Positions 15,192 to 26,200 of a stretch of DNA of 64,000 nucleotides are shown piece by piece. The position numbers and the translations under genes are program-made. Within the stretch, counting starts at the first letter, position 1. The number at the start of each line of letters is the position of its first letter. The notes under the pieces were generated by a model, which saw only the letters and a program-made list of their open reading frames with translations, had not been told where the DNA came from and did not search any database. The DNA is from Anas platyrhynchos (lineage: Eukaryota; Chordata; Aves; Anseriformes; Anatidae), in contig NC_092605.1 of NCBI RefSeq assembly GCF_047663525.1, positions 6,262,001 through 6,326,000 of the forward strand, read 5' to 3'.

Positions 15192-18093
15192 CTAAAGATG
15201 AAAGAAAAGACGTAAACCATGAAAGGTATTTAGAAAACTAGTGGTATAATGTAGCAGATTATTTTGCACTTCTACAGCATTTTCCAGTCAAGAATTTCAG
15301 TCTGATCTGCCAGCATTCATGAATTAGACCTAAAAACAAAGCAAACAGAAAGCTGAATTTGACAACATCTTCATTTTAATGAAGGTTCCTGCCACAAAGA
15401 CAAAATAGTTTTCTGAAAAGCTCAATGATATACCTGAATTCAGAACATCTAACACTAGCTCTTAAAATGCATGCAGTTCTCTTCTCTCCAGGCACAAAAG
15501 GTTCATGAAGCCATTTCCCTTATTTCTCCCTCTTTCTCCACAACCACATCCCAAATTAGGATACCTCCAAGCCCATTTAAGACTGGGTCACTGGACAGAA
15601 ACAGAAGGGCAGGGTTCTATAAAAGCTACCTCTGAACAGTATTTTCACTAGCCTAGAATTAAGCCTAATAAACTGTTTATTTAACCAACCTAGCACAAAA
15701 ATAGAGCAAAGTCCTTTTACACAAGCAAAAGATTTACAGAGAGCAGACGCTGAAAGGCCAGTACATGCTACTGGCTAGTTTTCCAGTAGTGCTGCAGGAA
15801 AAACTTTAAAAACACTTGCATTCAATGAAGGTAAAATGCCATAAAACGATTAACCAAGCATGTTTTTGATTTGTAGTAGTCAACAACTCAGGCACTTGTA
15901 TTCAGTGTTGCAAGCACTCAAGTCCCATAATCACAGCTTCTTTCAACTAAATTTGTGAGCATTTGAAGAGTATAAGCTACAGGTCAAGATGACTTAACTG
16001 AATACAGGAAAAGATGAGAACTTGTAACAGTTACAATAAAAAAATATATAACAAAAAAAATCAAAACATTCCATAAATTTGAACAGATGAGATTTAAAGG
16101 ACAGCCCAGAATGAAAGAAGGAAACATACAAAAAGGAATTAGCACCCATAAAAGAATCAGTCTTTTTCTCAGGTTACCCAATATGAAAAGCTCCTGCTAT
16201 ATTCCCACTTTAAAATCAGAATGATTTTATAGAAGGCTGCAAAAACTTTCCCAGTTCATTCTGTTATCAACCTATGGAACTGGAATACAACAGACATTTA
16301 TGGAATTAAAATAAACAGAGAATTGGTATTTCCTATATAAAGAATGAATTGTGTGTATTTAATTCCAATAAATTCATTCACATTAATGAGAAGAAAATGG
16401 AAATGGTTCTTTTCTATGTCCACAAAGACACAGCAGGTTATCGCTCACTGTTGGCTAAACATCATCCAGTTGTTTTATCCCAACATACTGCCTGGCCTGA
16501 ATGTCTCAGTTCAACACATGAGTCACTGTAAAACAGATTACAAACCACAGGATTAATACGACTTTAAAGATGTGGATGAAAGTGCTTCTATCCGTTGCAC
16601 CTTTGTCTGTGGGATCGATAGGAACGTTGTCAATTACATGCACAAAGACTTCAGAGAATCAAGCTTCAAAGTAAAATAAAAATATATAATAAAAAAAAAA
16701 TCAAAAAAAAATGTCAAAGAAGCAAACAAAAAAAAAAAAAAACACACGACACAGAAAACACCTACAGCAAAAGCAACAGCAAACCATATTCAGAACAGAG
16801 ACTGAGTGCTTGCACCGCTCCACACCCAAAAAGCCCCACACTCTTGATGGACATTACAGCTGGATGCTTGGAGGGAAGGAGAGCTCCTGAACTCTTCTGA
16901 TTCAGAGTAACAAAGATGCATTATAATAGAGGGCTAACTTCTCCAGAGAAACTTGATACCCATACACAATTCTTACCGTTTCACTCCTTAAGAATTCAAT
17001 TGCTCAAGCAAGATTTACATGTGAACTTGACAACATTGCCTATAACTCCTATATTTGGCAACAAAATTATACATTACAAATCCATGAGGTAAATGTAAAC
17101 ATAAAATGATTCAAAAAAAAAAGAAAAAAGAACATGGAGTTATTTATGGAGTTGTTTTAATACATTTTCCTACACAGCACCTACCTCCACATACTTAAAT
17201 GAAGCACAAGTAAATTTGTACTCACCATAAGGATTACTTTCAGACTCCTCCAATTCTTTATCCCAGTCCTCTACCTCATACACTGAAGCACTTTGCTGCT
17301 CAGGAGAAGTAACATTCTCAAGCATATTCGAGATTTCACAATTTAGGTCTTCTAGGTCAGGCAGTACATGATAGCCAGCAGGAGATCGACCAACATCATC
17401 TTCATACGAAGAGGTATCAGAGAATTCACTTTCTTCAGAGTCACTGTCAAGAACACGTGGAATGTTCTTCCGCAAACATTCTAAAAACAAAAGAAAGCCA
17501 ACAGAGATATTTAGGAATTAAATGGGAACAATTAAATGCTTAAGATGGAATCATTTGGCCAGGTATGTGAATGTGCTTTTTAACTGATGGTGTAATTATA
17601 ACAGATGCTATTTCAAGCGGTTCTTTAGGTTTCAGATGGTTGGGAATGTCAGAAACAGGCACACGTCACAACACTAGCTGAAGTACAGATTTTCCATAAA
17701 CTCTTGTTGAAACATTATTCTTTAAACATGGCAGAGGAGCCAGCAGACCTTCTTCACTACATTCATATCTATTAATTTTTAAAATTATGTTGAAATGCTA
17801 TCGCTTTGGCTTACAAAAAATATTTTTTTGTACTATTAATTAAACACTCTCATTCATGGGAATGCACAAATATCTACATGAAAATAGTTTAGCAAAGTAA
17901 TTCAACAGGCATCTCCTATGTATCACAAAAAGGTTTTAAGTATCTTTCCTCAAGCAGAGTTCCATTACTTACCATCTGCTTTGGTTTGCCCTAGTATTAT
18001 AGGATTAACTTTTCTGGGCTTCCAGTTCTTAGCTTCCCTCTCATCAGGAAGTTGCTCCTCCTCAAAGGTTGTGCGCTCAAGGGAGGCAGCCAT
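15022..18093 (-). CDS. COPRS: COPRS, coordinator of PRMT5 (three coding exons)
   Basis: COPRS is a small acidic nuclear protein that binds PRMT5 and histone H4 and directs the methyltransferase towards H4R3 on chromatin. Three exons (18093-17973, 17480-17226, 15191-15022) join in frame to 181 residues plus TGA; human is about 184. Recognition rests on the C-terminal half: a V-E-D-W-D-x-E-L stretch, then NPYDAGD across the exon 2/3 junction (human NPYDADD), and the extreme C-terminus IGQFDDADE (human TGQFDDAED). The middle is Ser/Asp/Glu-rich, with DSDSEESEFSD near residue 52. The N-terminal 40 residues do not resemble the human N-terminus. The start ATG has G at -3 and +4 and an in-frame TAG two codons upstream in the genomic DNA. 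An AG just before it (exon boundary at 18096) suggests that a non-coding first exon lies in the CpG island upstream. An extra N-terminal coding exon cannot be excluded. Confidence 0.88.
15192..17225 (-). other. COPRS: COPRS intron 2
   Basis: About 2.0 kb with canonical GT-AG ends. It contains A-rich runs at about 16680-16745 and no further exon-like stretch that I could support. Confidence 0.8.
17226..17480 (-). CDS. COPRS: COPRS coding exon 2
   Basis: Residues 41-125 (255 bases, phase 1 at both ends). The acceptor is TTTTTAG and the donor ATG|GTGAGT. It holds the acidic Ser/Asp/Glu cluster and the EDWDKELEES stretch that aligns with mammalian COPRS. Confidence 0.9.
17973..18093 (-). CDS. 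COPRS: COPRS coding exon 1
   Basis: Residues 1-40 plus one base. It begins MAASLERTTFEEEQ and ends at donor ATG|GTAAGT. The lone G joins the next exon to give Glu41. This N-terminus is Lys/Arg/Pro-rich near its end (NWKPRKVNP) and looks unlike the mammalian one. Confidence 0.75.
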
Positions 18094-18469
18094 CACCTAC
18101 AAAATAGTTTTAAATAATTTGGTTGCCTCTCATTGATTCCTCCAGTGAGGCTCACGCAACCGCTACTGTATTTGAGTGCTCTGGAGCCCTTGGGCACGAC
18201 CTGTTTGTTCCCTTGATGAATCAGAGGTTTTAAACCAGACAGGCTTTGATTTCAGAAAGCAGATCTGCCAAGGGTGGCAGTAGCCACCACAGACCAGCTA
18301 GCCTCCTCAGTCACAGCAGTAATCGTGCTACCACTCTGAATTTGGGGAAGAGGGCGCAAAACTGACCCAAAACATAGCAGTTGGGGAACAGCAGCAGATA
18401 GCAAAAGCTGCTAACAACGCAAAGAAGACAGACAAAAGTATAGGCACAAAGACCACCAACTATAGTCCA

Positions 18470-19120
18470 ACCACCTTGTGGGGGCCGCCGTGCTGAGGGC
18501 ACAGCCGAGGACCAGCCCTTCCAGCAGCCCTGAGGAACTCCTGAAAGATGGAGGATGTGATTTGAGGGCCCCCGACGAGGAAAGCAAGGTGAGTGACCCC
18601 CACCAAGGGCATTACAAGAGACAAACTCCTCGGCGAGCAGCCCCCACACGGTGCCGTGGCGCAGGGCTCCCAGTTGCCCACACACACCCGGGGCCGCGCC
18701 GGCTGCCAGGAGCGGCCTGAGAGGGGCCGAGGCGGGCAGAGCACCGCGTCCTTGCGCAACACCACAGCAGGGGCCCCCTTTGCTTCCCCTCCCCGGCCGG
18801 GAGAAGCGTACAGGCCCGCCCGCCCCACCGGAGCCCCCCCCACAGCCGCTGAGGCGGCGGCCGGACGCGCAGCCGCAGCCCTGACGAGACGGCGGCGCCG
18901 CCCCAGCGCCTTCCTGACCTGCCCGTCCCCTCAGCGCGCCGTGAGGTGCGCGGTGCCCCGCGAGGGGCGGTCGGGCTTCAACCGTGCCTCGGGCCCCGCT
19001 GCTCGAACCGGCGGCTGCCACGGGAAGGGGAGAGGGAAAGAAATCTGGCGGTGAGGCGGCGCCGGGACAGCCAAGAGCACCAGCGAGCGGCAGGGCATGG
19101 CCGCGGCTTCTTCTCCCTCC
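18470..19120. promoter_or_regulatory. COPRS: CpG island, COPRS promoter
   Basis: A sharply GC- and CpG-rich block about 0.4-1.0 kb upstream of the COPRS start codon, inside otherwise AT-rich DNA. By position it should hold the COPRS transcription start and a non-coding first exon. Long open frames across it on both strands (for example minus 19021-18311) follow from the GC content and have no family resemblance. No TATA box is visible. Confidence 0.75.
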
Positions 19121-20051
19121 TCAGCGCTGAGTGCCCACCTGCCTCACAGCGTTATACGCCTCCTTTACACACAGAGACCAGTGCTGGCCGTAGTTTTTTG
19201 AGTACATGACACAAAACTTATTTCTCTGTGACTAGAAAAGGAACTATTGCTGCACATTCCTTTACTTTCCCTAGAACTCCTCTACAGGATGAGCTAATGG
19301 CCCAGTAATAGCATTTATGTTGATTTAACAAGTGTGATACCAGAAAACGTAGTTCTGCAAACAGCCACGGACAGCAGTGTCTCAAAAACTGTTAGCCAGT
19401 TTTTCAGGGTTTGAGGACAGAAGGTTGAAGTGTAGATCAGAACTTGTCACGTCAGGAACATTTTTGGCAGATTCTCAGCTCACCTCCACATTTCATAGTC
19501 ACTCTCAGAATTACAATGTAGGATGCAAACACTAATTCAAGGTGTTGACAGAAGTTGTTTGGTGTTTGAAAAGAAGTTTACAGATGACTTCAAGGTTAAG
19601 AAACAATAAATAAATACCATCATTTTACAGATTGATTCTCCAGTGTTCCATTTTTGATACAGTCCAACTTTGATACATCTCACAGATGTAAGGTGTTTTT
19701 TTTCATGGTGGTGTGGGTTTTTTTTGGCATTTATGTGTTGTAATATTAGCTTTCCAGAGTGTAAAAGCTGATGTACTAAGATTATTCCATCTCAATAACT
19801 GGGCAGAAAGAAATCTCTTAGAATTCTCAAAGAACGTGCTCACAGGCTCCTCTGCCTTCTCCAAATGTGCACTTGAACCTGTCACTGAGATGAAAGGCTA
19901 ATAACCGTTGCAATGGGGCAGATGATTTTTTTCACATATGCAAGTAAAAAAAAAAAAAAAGTACACTTTAATATGATCCAGAAACATATTTACCTTTGTA
20001 TAAAAGTTTAAAAAGAATCCACAATGTCACATTGTAACTATTTTTAGTTTT
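19121..20051. other. UTP6 3' flank / COPRS upstream spacer
   Basis: This gap of about 0.9 kb separates the UTP6 stop codon from the COPRS CpG island. It should include the UTP6 3' UTR. I see no coding exon in it. Confidence 0.6.
19967..19972 (-). terminator. UTP6: Candidate UTP6 polyadenylation signal (ATTAAA)
   Basis: ATTAAA on the minus strand about 80 bases past the UTP6 stop, followed 6-20 bases later by a run of T (the A run at 19946-19960 on the plus strand) that could act as the downstream U-rich element. It would give a very short 3' UTR; no cDNA evidence was available. Confidence 0.4.
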
Positions 20052-20209
20052 TCATAAATGTCCAGTTTGCAATAAAGTATATTTGGAAATGAAGTCTTCC
20101 ACCTGATCTCCCTGCAACATCTTCACAGCTCGCCAGTGAATACTCCCACAGTTTTCTGGTTTGCCTTGAGGATGGCTTAGTTCCTCTTTGATATAATCCA
20201 GCCAGAGAT
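20052..20209 (-). CDS. UTP6: UTP6 exon 19 (terminal)
   Basis: Residues 546-597 and TGA (20054-20052). It contains DLWLDYIKEELSHP, KPENCG, WRAVKMLQG and the C-terminus LQTGHL. Acceptor TTTTAAG. Confidence 0.96.
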
Positions 20210-23200
20210 CTTAAAACGAAAAAAAAAAGTTCTGGTTAGATTTTGATTTGATATTATTTAACAAACATACTAAACCTAACCAAGAAATGCTCTTTTTATA
20301 AGTGTTCTTGATCTTAATGCAACGAGGTTTGTCAAACCTCTTCCCCTCAGTCCCTTGCAGTCCAAAAGTCTGGGTTCTGCTCCCAGGTGGAACAGAAATA
20401 AAACCCTTTAGCAGCAGCTTCCTATAGCATCAGGGAAATAGACCTATTTAACTTCTTAAAAGGCATACTGCAAAAATCCTGATTATAAAAACACAGCTCC
20501 ATACTTTTCACAAATGTAAATTAAAGGTGATGTGCATCTCTTATTCCAAGCCAATGTTCAAAACTATTATTTGCTAGTAATTCCGCTGAAGCTAGACTAC
20601 CATGAACAAAGGCCCCAGACTGCAAGTGTAATGTCACTGCAGTGTCGCACACTTAAGGGAACAGAAGAATTAAGCTCCACTCTGCATGACAGTAATCACA
20701 AGGACAGAACAAACAACTATTTTTGTTCAAACTGACAGAAATAAAGGAGGCAGCACTGAACTGAAAAGACAAAAATCCCTTACCAGACTCCGTTGAACCA
20801 AACTCTCTCAAGGCACGTTCGTAGTATTCTCTCAGATGAAGCATTTTGCAGGATTCCTAACAAAGGGAGATATTAAAAGACCGTTTATTTTGTACAGAAG
20901 TGAATCTGCAGCTTGATTAGATTCTTACAAAGTAAAAGAGCCATGGTAATTATACATACCCACACATTGCCAAAGATTAGTTACCATGGAATTTGGTTTT
21001 GCATTATATGCTATGAATCAACTTTGAAAGACAAATATGAAGCGATTACAAACTAATAACACTACTCATAAGCCCTTAATTTTATATCAAAGTTGGAAGT
21101 GTATTTTACAAATATAAGGTGCTAGTTGGATCTTCAGCAACTTACTTGCTCCTTTTCAATTTGAATCATCTTCCTGAAGAAGTCAAGTGAAAGTGGACGA
21201 TTTTCATGTAGGCTAAAGCAAAAAAAAGAAATAACTTTAAACCTTATGCCTTTTACAATTTGCCCTAGAATAATCAGATTTAAAGTTTTTGTTACCTGGT
21301 AAAGACTCTTTTTACTTTCTTATAACCACCATTCCTATAAGCCCAGTCGAGATATTTTTCTTTCATAGTCACAGATTCAGCAGGAGCTGTGGCATTCAAG
21401 GATCTCTGCAAGTTAAAGAGAACCAACTACAATTAAAAGGCAACAAGGAAGAAGAAACTGAACAGTACCTTCTCTCTAATTAGGTATCTGACATACTGCA
21501 GATCTCATGAAACAAAGTACTGACAAAGGCACCCTGAATGATGTCTGAAAAACAGTATTATGTAAAACAACCAATATTTTTTGAACTAGAATATTAGTTG
21601 TAATCTAAAGTACATTTCATTTTCCATAATCCATGCAGCTGGCATTTGGCATTCCTCTATCATCCTTCATGCAGAGGGTTTTACAATGCTCTGCAAACAA
21701 CCGAATTTAAGCTTTCACTGGAAATAAGTGTTATATGCTGTAAATAGAAAAGAAAAAAAAATGCCAGGCAAATAACACATGTTTTGCCCTCAGCGATTTA
21801 GAAAATTTACAGTGGGATTCAAATCCCTGTTTTGTTCTCAAGTCCTCTGCAACAAAGCTGACATTTTCACACAGATCGGAAAATGCTCTTTTTTGTGTTC
21901 AGACAGACATCTGAAAATACTGCAAGAATTCCAGATCATGAAGTAAGAGCCTATCAATAGTTGTGCTTACAAACATCTAGATGTCTTTGAAGCATGGGGA
22001 TGACATATGTGCTTATGAGCTCACATTCAGCTGACTCTTGGTAACAGTTTTACTTGAAATGTTTTGATATCAACAAATCCACAAAGGAACTCAGTATAAG
22101 GCACTTGTTAAATGCTCCATCCACACACAGTTCCTGTTTACTTACATATGGTCATAAAAAGAAGATTTCTATTAGCTTAGTACCTGGTAGAGAGCTTCTG
22201 TGTCTTGCTTGCTATTTGTGCCTTCACTCCATTCCACCCAGAGGGTCCATAATGGCAAAGTGCCCTACAAGGTAAGCAGAGAAATCAATTGATTAGAATA
22301 CAGTAACTCAGATTGATTTACAGAAACAGATAGCAACACATCTACCAGGTTTTACATCACAACTGCTGTAAAAACTCTCTAGGGAACCTGCTTTGGCAAG
22401 AGGGTTGGATGTGACAATCTGTCCACACCCTACAATTTTGTGATTCTGCAAACTGTCCTTTAGATACAGCTTTTAGAAAGACAACTTTGAACTGCGCACT
22501 GAAATCACTTCTTGTCTCCTCCCTAACTTACAGGACAAATACTGCTTAGATGGACAGCTGCTAGACAGGTTGCTGGGGATGGGAGACGAATTCTTATGTA
22601 TCACAAAGCACCGGAGTACAAAGGTAACTTCTGAAAATAGGAAAGAAAAGGAACATATCACCTGCTTGCTTCCTCTCATCTTTCCACATGGCCATAGTTT
22701 GAAATGTAACAGCAAATAAGCAGGTAGCTAATTTAAGGCTTGTCACCTCCAAACAAACAATGCATCAGGACAGTGATGAAAGGAAACACTTTTCAAGACA
22801 CAAATACCAGCATGCAAAAAAAAAAAAAAAGCACGCAAAATATCACCTCTGAGCATTCAAACTGTACAACTTTGAATTTGAAGTTAACCTGCAATTTCTT
22901 GATGTTCCGAATGCAATGTGCATGTGAAATGTTAAGCTCTTATTTTTGACTTTAAAAGCTGTTAGGGGTTGTGTATGCCTTGTGAAGGAAAAAAATGTTT
23001 CAAGTGTTAGAGGTTTCCTGCTCAAGACTTAATGCATGCAAGTCCATAAAAGCAGCACAGACCTTAGATTTCAAGTGCTTAAAGGCTTCTTCAAAACACT
23101 GGGTCACATTGTCATTCTTCAGTTGGATCAACACCTGCAGCCTCATCTGCCACATTTCCGCTGACAGGCTGAAACGCTTAGTTGCAGCTTCTGCCACCTC

Positions 23201-26200
23201 TGTAGCCTTCTCAGAAAGGTTGGACTCCAGTAATAGTTGAAGCTAAAAAAAATTAAAAAATAAATAAATAGCAGATGTAGCTAATCACACGAGATTAGTA
23301 GTATTTTGTTAAAAGCAAGGCCTTGCACACAATATTGCCCACTTTACTACCTAAGCAAAGTGGCAGTTTTAGGCATGCATCAATGCAGGACAGTGTCCCA
23401 GTCTATTCTTCTGTATTAACTCTTACCCACTGCTTATAGAGAGATTCTGGCAGCAAACTGGACTCATGCGCTTTGCTGAACACACTTAGTGTCCTCTCCA
23501 GTCTCTAGACAGAGAACAAAAAGTAAAGAAAATAAGCATTATTCCTTCATATACAAGATCCCAGCATTACCAGAAGCCCAGTGGATTTGTGTATCAAAAC
23601 ATCACTGAAATTCGATAAAAGTTATAAGTCTAATGCTTTATGTGCCCACATACATTACAAGATAAAGGTGGAATTTAAGCATTTGAATTATACCTCCTCT
23701 TTAAGGAGCAAAAGAATAATGAAGCAATGTTCTTTTACTGTATTAAAAGGGAACTGAACCACAAAGGATGATTACAAAAGGATGATTTGCACTCTTAGCA
23801 ACTTCCATCCAAGGAGCTTGCTGTACTTTACTGACAAGCCTGGTTTATGCCTCATGAATTCATGTTCAGGCAGGCCACATGTAAGCCCAACAGTAAAATT
23901 GACTCCGTCAGATGGAGACTAAGTTATTTTTAATGACAGCCACTTGTCTCTATTTCTGATAAAAAAAAATCAAATACACTTACTCATTGTCTGAAAGATT
24001 ACATAGGTCAGTAAAAATAGTCTTGTTTTGTTACTATAATTTCCTAATGACCTTTTTACCTTTTGCTTTAATTCTTCACTGTTGGTTTTCCTGTTACATC
24101 TCTCTAAGCAAAAAGTGATGTAGCATTTCCACATGTCCTCTGTAGAATGAAAGGCATAGTATCACGCTTCATTGAATCACAACAGTAAACACAAATATTT
24201 GTCTTTAAGGTAAAGAATAGAGAGAATCCAAGCACTAAATGCTAATGCCATTTTTGTTTTAATATTACACTGTACAAGAAGCCCTGCATTTAAAACATTA
24301 AGTTTCAAAATGACTTCCCAGTATAAGCTGCAGTCACTAATTCTTTCTAAACATCATCAAGCTCTTAGCTCAGCTGAGGCTTCCACAAATGCTGTCCCAA
24401 TTAATGTTCAGTGCACCCTTTGCTTGTAGTTTTCAATGGGCCTGCAGGAGTGACAACACTCTCAGGCGGTTGAGAAAATCCTTTGTCTGACCCCAAAGGC
24501 TAAATTAGCAGCAAGTTTGAGTCTACTCCATGCCAGTATCCTGCTAGATTTTTTTGAGAATAAGGACAATGACAGATGATGAAGTTGGATATCCTTTCCA
24601 CTGGCAACTCAAAAGCATTGCTTACTCACACCTAACCAACAACAAACTTCATTTTATCTACAGGTTTCCTTTATTCAGGAAACTTTATTTACCATTCCCA
24701 AACCTCTGTTCATCTGTCTAGATGTAAGTTTCTATTCTCCTCATCAATTAAGTCACATTAATGTTACAAGTAAGCAACAAAATCCACTTTGTTAAGCAAT
24801 TCTTTCAAGACCATAGATGCATTTGAAAATAACCTGAATAACACATAAAAATGGATCTTGAACTGCATCTAAAAGCTGCCTGCATCCTCCAAGGTATGGT
24901 AGAGCCTGCCAACAACTCCTTCAAAGCTTTCACAGTATACAGTATGCTAAAATACCAGGAAAAACAGACGTTAACATGAAGGCAGAATATTTCACCTGTG
25001 GGGACAGCTGTCACAGCCTCTTCAAAGACTGCACAGCACCGTTCCTCCCTCTGGGTCATTTCGGATACTTTCATCTGTTTTGTAGTGGGTTCTGTGGACT
25101 TCAGGGACCCCAGACCCAGCTCTCGACGGGCCATATAGTCCCACGTAAGAGGATCATCGGCATATTCAGTCTGCAAACTAACAAGCCATGTCTGTAACAC
25201 CCCTGTACAACTAATGTTCTTGTACAAGTACATTTAAAAGGGTTGTTGTGTTGGTATCATGTATAGAAATGCACTCAATTTCTAAACAGTCAAATGTTAG
25301 AAAAAAATTTACCTTTCAACAAGAAAAATATTAGTTTGTTTATTTTAATATATATATTCTCCAATAATAGCATGAACTAGACTGGCATTTCCAGAGACAC
25401 CTTTCTTTTAAGAAAAGAACAACTGGGGAAGCCAAACATACAGAACCACGAAGTAAACCAGAAATTCCATGGTTCCTACACTTAAGTTAGGGAAACAACT
25501 GTTTGAATAATTCAGTGACAACTGTATTTCATCTACATTTTTCTTAGCAGGTTTTCAAATCCTATCCTGAAGTCAGATACAAGCATTTTTTTGTAAAGAG
25601 TATGCATGCCTCAGACACTTTGCTTTTCTTGAAGTATTTCAAATATACCTTAACGCCTTAGATTTTTATTTTCCTAGAGGAACAGCCTTTAGTCATTAAC
25701 CTCTAAGCTCACTGTTAATTAGTGAAGTAATAAGAACGTGCATGTTAAAAAAAAAAAAAAGCTCACCTTTCAAGAATTTCTTTTTGCAAATCTTGGGTAA
25801 AATCAAAGAGCTTTGCAATAGAAAGCACAGCCAGATGGAACTCAACACCTATAAATCAAGAGGGGAAAAATGGTACCAAGTAGAATATTACATCCCATTA
25901 CATACTTTGTATTTTTGTATCTTCGTAAGCTTTTTTCAAGGCACAGATATCGTTTAAGTCTTCAGACAGATACTCTTTTCTGCAAGTCTCAGTATTCAAG
26001 CCATATGGTAAGCCATATGTTACTATGTTAATTGCCTGACTGGATTCTTCATGATTTCATATTGGCCCATGACAAAAAGATGCCACGAGAGGCAGGACAC
26101 TCCAGATTTCCAAGGTGATAAACTAGTCCTGTCCTCTGACACACCAACAGATCCTTCCAGCTTGGTTCCACTTGCCTACTAGCACCTGCTCTACACCTTC

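Noticed and set aside
18311-19021. 236-codon minus-strand open frame over the COPRS CpG island
   Set aside because: It begins at GTG, reads through GC-rich promoter DNA, has low-complexity Ala/Gly/Pro composition and matches no family; it is not joined to COPRS by any visible splice.
23000-23062. Read-through of UTP6 exon 14 as a longer exon
   Set aside because: It would add about 20 unrelated residues and a stop; splicing at 23063 restores the exact family length and joins to exon 15.
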